DNA of 5,380 nucleotides from an uncultured Clostridia bacterium (GTDB lineage: Bacteria; Bacillota; Clostridia; TANB77; CAG-508), in NCBI GenBank assembly GCA_948946035.1, contig CARBKU010000104.1, forward strand, positions 1 to 5,380, written 5' to 3'. Shown piece by piece: positions 1 to 5,380 of this stretch. Numbering within the stretch: the first letter of the stretch is position 1; each line of letters opens with the position of its first letter. A model generated the notes under the pieces. The model was not told the origin of the DNA. It saw nothing but the letters and a program-made list of their open reading frames with translations, and ran no database searches. The position numbers were made by a program, and so were the translations under genes.

Positions 1-83
1 ATTTATATATCAGTATTTTCAAAATATTAAACTCAAAAAAGCATTATCTAGTAACTAATCATTAAGTAAATTTGAAAAATAAC

Positions 84-119
84 TTTATTTTTTCTAATAG
101 ATTGTATATAATATATAAT
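84..119 (+). promoter_or_regulatory. Putative sigma-A promoter of ligA
   Basis: Two overlapping perfect -10 boxes TATAAT are present at 107-112 and 114-119, about 30-40 bases before the ligA start. The best-placed -35 candidate for the first box, at 84-89 (TTTATT, 17-bp spacer), is weak. A better -35-like TTGAAA at 72-77 lies too far upstream. The region is so AT-rich that chance -10 matches are expected, so this is a plausible assignment, supported mainly by its position. Confidence 0.4.
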
Positions 120-133
120 AATAAAAAGCAATT

Positions 134-142
134 AAAGAGGTG
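134..142 (+). promoter_or_regulatory. Ribosome binding site of ligA
   Basis: AAAGAGGTG ends 5 nt before the ATG at 148. It is a good match to the Shine-Dalgarno consensus and fixes the ligA start there rather than at the in-frame ATG three codons later (157). Confidence 0.85.
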
Positions 143-147
143 CAAAG

Positions 148-2148
148 ATGAACAAAATGCAAGCCAAGGAAAAAATCGAACAATTAAGAAAACAAGTAGA
201 ATATTATGCTCAAAAATACTATGATGATGACAAGCCAGAAATATCAGATTATGAATATGATATGCTAATGGTAGAGCTAAGGAATTTAGAAAAAGAGTAT
301 CCAGAATATCAAAAAAAAGATTCACTAACACAAAAAGTAGGTGGGCATGTAAAAGAAGGTTTTAAAAAAGTAACACATGAAGTTCCATTACAAAGTCTAC
401 AAGATGTATTTAGTATAGGAGAAGTTAATGAATATATTATTAAAATAAAAGAAAAAGAAACTGAAAATGAAATTAAAAATAACAAATTTGTGGTAGAAAC
501 TAAAATAGATGGTTTATCTGCTGCATTAGAATACAAAGAAGGCAAATTTGTAAGAGGAGCAACGAGAGGAAATGGGCTAGTAGGAGAGGATGTTACAGAA
601 AACCTAAAAACAATTAAAACAATACCAAAAGAATTAAAAGAAAAAATAGATATAACCGTTAGAGGTGAAGTTTTTATATCAAAAAAAGACTTTGAAAAAA
701 TGAACATAGAAAGAGAAGAAAATGAAGAAGAACTATTTGCAAATGCCAGAAATGCGGCAGCAGGCTCACTTAGACAATTAGATAGCAAAATTACAGAAAC
801 AAGACCATTAGATATATATATTTTTAATGTTCAAAAAATTGAAGGAAAAGAATTTAATTCACATTTTGAAGAATTAGAATATTTAGAAAAATTAGGTTTC
901 AATGTAAACCCAGTTAGAATAGAATGTAAAACAACAGAAGAAATTGAACAAGCAATAAATAAAATAGGAGAAGAAAGAGAAAATTTAAGTTTTGGCATAG
1001 ATGGAGCAGTTGTAAAAGTTGATAATTTAAAGTTCAGACAATTATTAGGAACAACTGCTAAAACTCCAAGGTGGGCAATAGCATATAAATATCCACCAGA
1101 GAAAAAAGAAACAAAATTAAAAGACATTGTTTGTCAAGTTGGAAGAACAGGAGCAATAACTCCAATGGCAATTTTAGAACCAGTAAAAGTAGCAGGTTCT
1201 ACAATATCAAAAACAACTCTTCATAATGAGGATTTTATAAAAGAAAAAGATTTAAAAATAGGAGATATAGTAGTTATACAAAAAGCTGGTGATGTAATAC
1301 CTGAAATTGTCGAAGTAAAAACAAATAAAAGAACAGGACAAGAAAAAGAATTTGGAATGCCAAAACAATGCCCAGTATGTGGAGCACCAGCAGTAAGGCA
1401 AGAAGGAGAAGCGGCAATAAGATGCACAGGCATAGAATGTCCAGCAAAACTAAGTAGGAATTTAATCCATTTTGTTTCAAGAGAAGCTATGAATATAGAA
1501 GGATTAGGAGAAAATATAATTGGACAATTGTTAGAGAAAAAATTAATAAATAATATTGCAGATATATATAATTTATCTTTTGAAGATATATCTTCCTTAA
1601 AGAAAAACGGAACTAAATTTGCTCAAAATTTAGTAGATAGTATTAATAAAAGTAAAGAAAATGATTTATATAGATTAATTACTGGGTTAGGAATTAGAAA
1701 TGTAGGTGTAAAAGCGTCAAAAATCTTAGCCAAAAAATATAAAACAATTGATAACTTAATACAAGCGACATCTGAAGAATTAGCTATGATACAAGATATT
1801 GGCCCAATTGTAGCAAACAATATTAAAGAATTTTTCATACAAGAGCAAACACAAGACTTAATTAAAAGATTGAAGGAATCAGGTGTTAACACTAAAAATT
1901 TAGAAGAAGAAACAGAAGACAACAGATTTGAAGGAATGACATTTGTTTTAACAGGAAGTTTAGAAGAATTTACTAGAGTGGAAGCATCTAACATAATTGA
2001 AAAATTTGGAGGGAAAACTTCAGGAACAGTTTCTAAAAAAACAAATTATTTATTAGCAGGAGAAGAAGCAGGAAGTAAACTAACAAAAGCTCAAAGTTTA
2101 GGTATAACAATAATTTCAGAAGATGAATTTAAAAAAATGATACAATAA
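148..2148 (+). CDS. ligA: NAD-dependent DNA ligase LigA
   Basis: This 666-residue protein seals nicks in duplex DNA during replication and repair, using NAD+ to form a ligase-AMP intermediate and releasing NMN. The length is typical of bacterial LigA and every module is visible. The N-terminal NMN-binding Ia domain carries YYDDDKPEISDYEYD (24-38). The adenylation domain has KIDG with the AMP-accepting Lys119, VRGEVF (171-176), NARNAAAGSLRQ from 199, DGAVVK with Lys290, and PRWAIAYK ending at Lys314. An OB fold contains GRTGAITP from 332. A four-cysteine zinc finger uses Cys408, Cys411, Cys426 and Cys431. Helix-hairpin-helix repeats span roughly 440-580 (GLGIRNVG, IQDIGPIVA), and a BRCT domain runs from about 592 to the end. 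No catalytic residue is missing and there is no frameshift. It is an essential housekeeping gene, so its neighbours say little about its role. The small downstream frame starts only 42 nt after its stop and may be cotranscribed. Start choice rests on the Shine-Dalgarno site just upstream. Confidence 0.98.
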   Translation: MNKMQAKEKIEQLRKQVEYYAQKYYDDDKPEISDYEYDMLMVELRNLEKEYPEYQKKDSLTQKVGGHVKEGFKKVTHEVPLQSLQDVFSIGEVNEYIIKIKEKETENEIKNNKFVVETKIDGLSAALEYKEGKFVRGATRGNGLVGEDVTENLKTIKTIPKELKEKIDITVRGEVFISKKDFEKMNIEREENEEELFANARNAAAGSLRQLDSKITETRPLDIYIFNVQKIEGKEFNSHFEELEYLEKLGFNVNPVRIECKTTEEIEQAINKIGEERENLSFGIDGAVVKVDNLKFRQLLGTTAKTPRWAIAYKYPPEKKETKLKDIVCQVGRTGAITPMAILEPVKVAGSTISKTTLHNEDFIKEKDLKIGDIVVIQKAGDVIPEIVEVKTNKRTGQEKEFGMPKQCPVCGAPAVRQEGEAAIRCTGIECPAKLSRNLIHFVSREAMNIEGLGENIIGQLLEKKLINNIADIYNLSFEDISSLKKNGTKFAQNLVDSINKSKENDLYRLITGLGIRNVGVKASKILAKKYKTIDNLIQATSEELAMIQDIGPIVANNIKEFFIQEQTQDLIKRLKESGVNTKNLEEETEDNRFEGMTFVLTGSLEEFTRVEASNIIEKFGGKTSGTVSKKTNYLLAGEEAGSKLTKAQSLGITIISEDEFKKMIQ

Positions 2149-2190
2149 AAAATTATTTTTAACCGATTTAATTATATATTTATCTTTATA

Positions 2191-2472
2191 TTGCAAAAGA
2201 AGGGAGTGGTTAAAATAGAAGGATATACATTTGAAAAAATGTGGTTAGATTTAAAAAATGGATACCAAATATATTATACTTATGTAGAGAATAGATATGT
2301 TTTATTTAAAACAGCTGAAAATTGTTATACACAAAAGTTATTATCAGAACATAAAAAAAATCCACAACCTAAAATGTTAGTTTTAACTTTAAAAAGAGTT
2401 AAAGAGATGTTTCCATATATGGAGGATATAGAATATAAAGTCACAAATGACCTAAATATAAATAGTTTGTAA
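2191..2472 (+). CDS. Small protein of unknown function, start codon uncertain
   Basis: I do not recognise this protein. From the TTG at 2191 it would have 93 residues. It is rich in aromatic and charged residues (GYQIYYTYVENRYVLF near the middle, then KTAENCYTQK, LTLKRVKEMF and YMEDIEYKV), with no membrane segment or signal peptide. It looks like a small folded cytosolic protein. The start is unresolved. TTG 2191 has no Shine-Dalgarno site before it, whereas a purine-rich AAGGGAG lies inside the frame at 2200-2206. That site abuts the in-frame GTG at 2206 too closely, and is ideally spaced (8 nt) for the non-standard ATA at 2215. The first in-frame ATG is 2239, giving 77 residues but only a poor ribosome site. 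It follows ligA by 42 nt with no visible terminator between them, so cotranscription is likely. It is probably a real gene, because the composition is protein-like and the frame is open in a TAA-rich background, but homologues would be needed to set the start. Confidence 0.7.
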   Translation: MQKKGVVKIEGYTFEKMWLDLKNGYQIYYTYVENRYVLFKTAENCYTQKLLSEHKKNPQPKMLVLTLKRVKEMFPYMEDIEYKVTNDLNINSL

Positions 2473-2566
2473 TATAAATTAATAACTTTGAAGAGTTGTA
2501 TCTGGAAAACTATTAAGAGACAAAAATGTAGTGAATTAATGTTAATAAACTAAAGAAAAGAAGTAA

Positions 2567-2579
2567 AAAAAATATAGTA
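2567..2579 (+). repeat. 13-bp direct repeat, copy 1
   Basis: AAAAAATATAGTA occurs here and again at 2666-2678. The two copies bracket the inverted repeat at 2593-2641, with 13 nt on the left and 24 nt on the right. The sequence is low in complexity, so coincidence is possible. Confidence 0.4.
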
Positions 2580-2592
2580 ATTTTGGCTTATT

Positions 2593-2641
2593 ATTTAAGT
2601 TTCGTTTTCTTGAAAATTGATAAAAAAACCGAAACTTAAAT
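2593..2641. repeat. Inverted repeat with 12-bp perfect arms, potential long hairpin
   Basis: ATTTAAGTTTCG (2593-2604) is matched exactly by its reverse complement at 2630-2641. Allowing a single bulged C at 2629, four more A-T pairs (2605-2608 with 2625-2628) extend the stem to 16 bp. An alternative inner hairpin, TTTTCTTGAAAA (2605-2616), would form a CTTG tetraloop. No T-tract follows directly on either strand, so it does not look like a standard intrinsic terminator. It could be a symmetrical operator, a folded RNA element or the trace of a small mobile element. A 12-bp perfect match containing G and C is more than the AT-rich background easily gives. Confidence 0.6.
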
Positions 2642-2665
2642 GACTAATTAAGGTTGAACTTTAAT

Positions 2666-2678
2666 AAAAAATATAGTA
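2666..2678 (+). repeat. 13-bp direct repeat, copy 2
   Basis: This is the second copy of AAAAAATATAGTA (the first is at 2567-2579), on the far side of the inverted repeat. The match ends at both sides of the 13 bp apart from the adjoining A-run. Confidence 0.4.
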
Positions 2679-2778
2679 GACTAAATGTAGTTTAAATCAA
2701 GAAAAAATCAATCAAATTATAAATTAGAGCTAAAAAATGTTGAAATCTAGGGAAATCCACAGCTAAAAAAATCATACG

Positions 2779-2805
2779 AAGCTTGAGGTGAAGTTCCTCA
2801 GGCTT
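2779..2805 (+). repeat. Stem-loop, 10-bp stem with one G-U pair
   Basis: AAGCTTGAGG (2779-2788) pairs with CCTCAGGCTT (2796-2805) through nine Watson-Crick pairs and one G-U, with a 7-nt loop. This is one of the few GC-richer spots in the intergenic region. The sequence after it (ACTTATAGTATAATT) is AT-rich but not a T-run, so it is at best a weak terminator. It lies about 85 bp upstream of the response-regulator promoter. Closing off read-through from the ligA side is one possible role; a folded small RNA is another. Confidence 0.5.
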
Positions 2806-2890
2806 ACTTATAGTATAATTAAAACAAAACATAAAAATTTGTATTATACAAAAATTAGGAGAAAAGATGGAAGTATATTAATACACAACT

Positions 2891-2918
2891 TTGACACATC
2901 CTATTTATATACTATAAT
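2891..2918 (+). promoter_or_regulatory. Consensus sigma-A promoter of the two-component operon
   Basis: TTGACA (2891-2896) and TATAAT (2913-2918) both match the sigma-A consensus exactly, with a 16-bp spacer. Transcription would start near 2925, giving a leader of about 130 nt before the response regulator at 3055. It is the best promoter in the window and probably drives the regulator, the kinase and the following gene. Its presence argues against the overlapping open frame 2788-2973 being a gene. Confidence 0.75.
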
Positions 2919-3041
2919 TACTTTATTCTTATACATTAAACGAATGATGGTTAAGATTGCTATTCATATCTAGAGAGAAAAGAAATAATAAAAGCAAACT
3001 TAAAAAAATAAGGAAATCAAAAGATAATAATTTATATAGAT

Positions 3042-3046
3042 AGGAG
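3042..3046 (+). promoter_or_regulatory. Ribosome binding site of the response regulator
   Basis: AGGAG is followed by 8 nt and then the ATG at 3055. Its strength and spacing support this start. Confidence 0.85.
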
Positions 3047-3054
3047 AAAAATTA

Positions 3055-3711
3055 ATGATAAAAATATTAATAGTAGAAGATGATAAATCTATTTCAAATC
3101 TAATTAGTATAAATTTAAGTGAAGAAGGATATCATTGTTCATGTGCCTATGATGGTAACGAAGCAGCAGATTTATTAGAAAAAAATATGTATGATTTAGT
3201 CTTATTAGATGTAATGTTACCAAAAATAGATGGATATGAATTATTAGAATATGTCTTACACATGAAAATTCCTGTAATATTTATTACTGCTAAAACATCA
3301 ACAGAAGATGTTATAAAAGCATTAAAACTTGGTGCAGATGATTATATCAAAAAGCCCTTTCAAATAGGAGAAATAATAGCAAGAGTAGAATCACTATTAA
3401 GAAGAACAGGAAAATTAGAATCTAAAACATTAGAAATATTAGGAATAAAAATTGATTTTGAATCAAGAACTGTAACCAAAGATGGAAAAATAATAGAATT
3501 AACAGTAAAAGAATATGAATTACTAATATATTTAATTCAAAATAAAAATATAGCAATGTATAGAGATAAAATATATGAGAGAGTTTGGCAAGAAGAATTT
3601 ACAGGAGAAACAAGAACTTTAGATACTCATATTCAAAGATTACGAAAAAAGCTAAATTTAGAAAATAATATAAAAACAATTTTTCGTATAGGATACAAGT
3701 TTGAAGTATAA
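3055..3711 (+). CDS. OmpR/PhoB-family response regulator
   Basis: This 218-residue cytosolic transcription regulator should be phosphorylated by the sensor kinase encoded next to it. The receiver domain (about 1-118) has the acidic pair Glu8-Asp9 plus Asp10, the phosphoacceptor Asp52 in LLDVMLPKIDG, the switch Thr78 (FITAKTS), Tyr97 and the conserved Lys100-Pro101 (DYIKKPF). The C-terminal winged-helix domain (about 124-218) shows LTVKEYELL (149-157), the recognition helix RTLDTHIQRLRKKL (187-200) and the closing RIGYKFEV. Length and residues are normal for the family and nothing is degraded. It is the first gene after a consensus promoter, with the kinase gene 32 nt downstream, so the two form a cognate pair. 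Such regulators often control their own operon, but no repeated operator sites are visible in the leader. The target genes cannot be told from sequence, so no specific name is given. Confidence 0.96.
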   Translation: MIKILIVEDDKSISNLISINLSEEGYHCSCAYDGNEAADLLEKNMYDLVLLDVMLPKIDGYELLEYVLHMKIPVIFITAKTSTEDVIKALKLGADDYIKKPFQIGEIIARVESLLRRTGKLESKTLEILGIKIDFESRTVTKDGKIIELTVKEYELLIYLIQNKNIAMYRDKIYERVWQEEFTGETRTLDTHIQRLRKKLNLENNIKTIFRIGYKFEV

Positions 3712-3721
3712 CAAAAAAGAT

Positions 3722-3730
3722 AAGAAAGGA
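3722..3730 (+). promoter_or_regulatory. Ribosome binding site of the histidine kinase, long spacing
   Basis: AAGAAAGGA ends 13 nt before the ATG at 3744, longer than usual. The spacer contains GGAA (3728-3731) and TTCC (3737-3740), which could pair in a small hairpin overlapping the site and may lower kinase output relative to the regulator. The following codons (MKIFFKLF, then a membrane segment) support this ATG. Confidence 0.55.
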
Positions 3731-3743
3731 ATATATTTCCAAA

Positions 3744-5123
3744 ATGAAAATATTTTTTAAATTATTTATTTCAGTAGTTGTTATATTATGTATTTCACTT
3801 TCAACATTTGGATATTTTTTAATAATAAATTCTTTTCAAAATACTGTTCAAAGGGAAGTTTCACAAACATTAGAACAATTTGAACTAATTAAATTTTCAA
3901 TAAAATCTAATGTATCTACACTAGAAACTAGAAATGAAATTGTACTAACAAATGTAATAAAAAATGCTATAAATGTAAATATATATACAAATTTAATTGG
4001 TATATATTCAAGTAATAAAGAGAAAATAACTTCATCATTTCCAGAAAATCTTGAAATTATAGAAAATTTAGAAAAAGTACAAACTTCATGCATTGTATAT
4101 GAAATAAAAAAAAATGGTGATAAATATATTCTTATAACATCAGGATATTTAAAAGAAGACAAAGAACCTATTTACTTAATAATAGGAAAAGATATAACAA
4201 AAATAATAACAGAATATGAACAAATGAAAAAAACTTATATGTTTATATATTATTTCATAGCTCAAATTAGTATAATTATTGTATTAATACTTACATTATT
4301 AATTATTACACCAATAAAAAAAGTAAATGATTTAGCAAAAAAAATAGCAGATGGAGATTATAAAAGTAGAATAAAAATCACAAGTAATGATGAATTAGGA
4401 GAACTAGGAAAAAGTTTTAACTCAATGACAGAAGCTATTGAAAAAAGTTTTGAACAAATAAAACAAAATTCAGTACAAAAAGAAGAATTTGTTGCAAATT
4501 TTGCTCATGAACTAAAAACTCCTTTAACATCAATAATTGGATATTCAGATATGATATGCTCAAAAAATTTAAAACAAGAACAAGCAAAGGAAGCTGCACA
4601 ATATATATTGAATGAAGGAATGAGATTAGAAAGTTTATCTCAAAAATTAATGAATTTAATAATGCTAAATTGCCAAAAGTTTGTATTTGAAAAATTATCA
4701 GTAACACAAATTTTTCAAGACATTACTCAAACTATAAAGCCTATGTTGGATAAAAACAATATAATATTAAATAGTAAAATAGAAGAAAGAGACATATTGG
4801 TAGAATATGATTTATTTAAAACCCTTATTTTAAACATAATAGACAATTCAAGAAAAGCAAATGCAACAAAAATATTTATAACTGGAAAAAGAATTTTAGA
4901 AAACTATGAGATAATTATTAGTGATAATGGATGTGGAATACCTGAAAATGACTTGAATAGAATAACAGAGGCATTTTTTATTGTAGATAAATCTCGTGCA
5001 CAAAAGCAATATAGTGCAGGAATTGGACTTGCTTTAGCAGAGAAAATTGTTAAATTGCATAAAGGAACCTTAAAATTTGAAAGTGAATTAGAAAAGGGTA
5101 CAAAGGTTATTATAACTTTATAA
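3744..5123 (+). CDS. Membrane sensor histidine kinase (HAMP-HisKA-HATPase)
   Basis: This 459-residue sensor kinase should phosphorylate itself and pass the phosphate to Asp52 of the regulator upstream. Membrane segment 1 is about 7-28 and membrane segment 2 about 166-189. The roughly 135 residues between them would lie outside the cell; I do not recognise their fold. A HAMP linker begins at Pro190 (PIKK) and includes DELGELGKSFNSMT (216-229). The HisKA domain has the acceptor His255 in FAHELKTPLTS. The ATP-binding domain shows an N box (LNIIDN, Asn364 and Asn368), a G1 box DNGCGIP (394-400), an F box FFIVDKSRA (411-419) and a G2 box SAGIGLALAEKI from 424. All catalytic boxes are present and the length is typical. 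HELKT is consistent with both kinase and phosphatase activity. The gene follows the regulator by 32 nt and precedes another membrane protein gene by 13 nt, so it sits inside an operon. The signal is unknown. Confidence 0.96.
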   Translation: MKIFFKLFISVVVILCISLSTFGYFLIINSFQNTVQREVSQTLEQFELIKFSIKSNVSTLETRNEIVLTNVIKNAINVNIYTNLIGIYSSNKEKITSSFPENLEIIENLEKVQTSCIVYEIKKNGDKYILITSGYLKEDKEPIYLIIGKDITKIITEYEQMKKTYMFIYYFIAQISIIIVLILTLLIITPIKKVNDLAKKIADGDYKSRIKITSNDELGELGKSFNSMTEAIEKSFEQIKQNSVQKEEFVANFAHELKTPLTSIIGYSDMICSKNLKQEQAKEAAQYILNEGMRLESLSQKLMNLIMLNCQKFVFEKLSVTQIFQDITQTIKPMLDKNNIILNSKIEERDILVEYDLFKTLILNIIDNSRKANATKIFITGKRILENYEIIISDNGCGIPENDLNRITEAFFIVDKSRAQKQYSAGIGLALAEKIVKLHKGTLKFESELEKGTKVIITL

Positions 5124-5129
5124 AAGGAG
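5124..5129 (+). promoter_or_regulatory. Ribosome binding site of the third operon gene
   Basis: AAGGAG begins directly after the kinase stop codon and is followed by 7 nt and the ATG at 5137. This is strong and well spaced, and points to translation from the shared operon transcript. Confidence 0.85.
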
Positions 5130-5136
5130 AAAATTT

Positions 5137-5380
5137 ATGTATAGAAAATTTTTACCATTATTAATAATTTCAATTGCAGTAATAATATTATTTGGAAATT
5201 TTATTTTATTTGATTTTTTATTAGAGAAAACAGAAGATGAATTAATAGGAAAAACAGGAATAATTAAACTGTCAAATAATTATGTAAAATCAAGTTCTAC
5301 AGATGTATCATTAATAGATGTAATTACAAATTTAGTTCATTCATCATCTTATGGAATTGTTCATCAACCATTTGAAAATC
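5137..5380 (+). CDS. Membrane-anchored protein of unknown function, cut by the window edge
   Basis: Only the first 81 codons lie in the window. Residues 1-4 (MYRK) are followed by a hydrophobic segment at about 5-29 (LPLLIISIAVIILFGNFILF), then a mostly polar stretch beginning LLEKTEDELIGKTG. This is the pattern of an uncleaved signal anchor with the rest outside the cell. There is no lipobox cysteine. The gene starts 13 nt after the kinase stop with a strong ribosome site, so it belongs to the regulator-kinase operon. It could be a second sensor kinase, an accessory protein that presents the signal to the kinase, or an effector under the regulator's control. The visible part does not decide between these and I recognise no family. 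Confidence 0.85.
   Translation, partial: MYRKFLPLLIISIAVIILFGNFILFDFLLEKTEDELIGKTGIIKLSNNYVKSSSTDVSLIDVITNLVHSSSYGIVHQPFEN

Larger units (their letters stand above)
2473..3054. other. 582-nt non-coding region between the ligA pair and the two-component operon
   Basis: No convincing gene is seen on either strand. The only longer frame (2788-2973) starts at a GTG inside a stem-loop without a ribosome site, and contains the operon promoter. The region holds a large inverted repeat (2593-2641), a 13-bp direct repeat in two copies, a stem-loop (2779-2805), and the promoter and leader of the response-regulator operon. I recognise no tRNA, riboswitch class or insertion sequence. It could be remnant sequence from an old insertion, or could carry a small RNA. 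Confidence 0.7.

Noticed and set aside
1..65. Possible C-terminal end of an upstream gene
   Set aside because: All three + frames are short and open from the window edge to a stop at or before 65. With at most about 20 residues and no recognisable motif, no frame can be preferred.
62..331. Minus-strand frame overlapping the ligA promoter and start
   Set aside because: It is a low-complexity Leu/Phe-rich translation that arises from the complement of A-rich coding sequence, and it lies across a well-supported gene.
309..1994. Several minus-strand frames within ligA
   Set aside because: All are serine-, leucine- and phenylalanine-rich shadows of the lysine- and glutamate-rich ligA reading frame, which is complete and carries every conserved motif.
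2593..2641. Intrinsic terminator at the inverted repeat
   Set aside because: The stem is long but AT-rich, the loop is large and no T-tract follows on the + strand. On the - strand the nearest T-run is more than ten bases away.
2788..2973. 61-codon open frame on the + strand starting at GTG
   Set aside because: The start sits in a stem-loop without a ribosome site, the frame contains the perfect-consensus promoter at 2891-2918, and the product matches no family I know. A decayed transposase fragment was considered, but no diagnostic residues are present.
2944..2973. Possible 9-codon leader peptide (MMVKIAIHI) in the operon leader
   Set aside because: There is no Shine-Dalgarno site before the ATG pair and no following attenuator hairpin, so there is nothing to support translation.
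3848..4707. Minus-strand frames within the histidine kinase gene
   Set aside because: They are complement shadows of an intact kinase gene, without ribosome sites or recognisable domains.

Overview
The window comes from a very AT-rich bacterial chromosome. Codons end overwhelmingly in A or T, arginine is mostly AGA, and genes have purine-rich Shine-Dalgarno sites. An NAD-dependent DNA ligase, OmpR-type two-component genes and these Shine-Dalgarno sites together suggest a low-GC Firmicute, probably a Clostridia or relative. The species cannot be read from the sequence. All readable genes lie on the + strand and use TAA stops.

Layout. Positions 1-147 are a short upstream region with a plausible sigma-A -10 box and a good ribosome binding site. 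Positions 148-2148 are ligA, complete, with all catalytic and zinc-binding residues in place. After 42 nt comes a small open frame of about 77-93 codons (ending 2472), of unknown function and with an unclear start codon. Positions 2473-3054 are a 582-nt stretch without a credible gene. It holds a 12-bp perfect inverted repeat (2593-2641), flanked by two copies of a 13-bp direct repeat. It also holds a separate 10-bp stem-loop (2779-2805) and a perfect-consensus sigma-A promoter (TTGACA, 16 bp, TATAAT; 2891-2918).

From that promoter runs a compact operon: an OmpR/PhoB-family response regulator (3055-3711), a membrane sensor histidine kinase with HAMP domain (3744-5123), and the start of a membrane-anchored protein (5137 to the window edge). 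The kinase should sense a signal through its roughly 135-residue outer domain and phosphorylate itself on His255. It would then pass the phosphate to Asp52 of the regulator, which binds DNA through its C-terminal winged helix. The third gene lies 13 nt after the kinase with a strong ribosome binding site. It is probably part of the same signalling unit, as an accessory protein, a second sensor or a target.

Nothing here amounts to a clearly new system. The points worth a second look are the unresolved start of the small gene after ligA, the structured non-coding region, the strong promoter with a leader of about 130 nt, and the unidentified third operon member.
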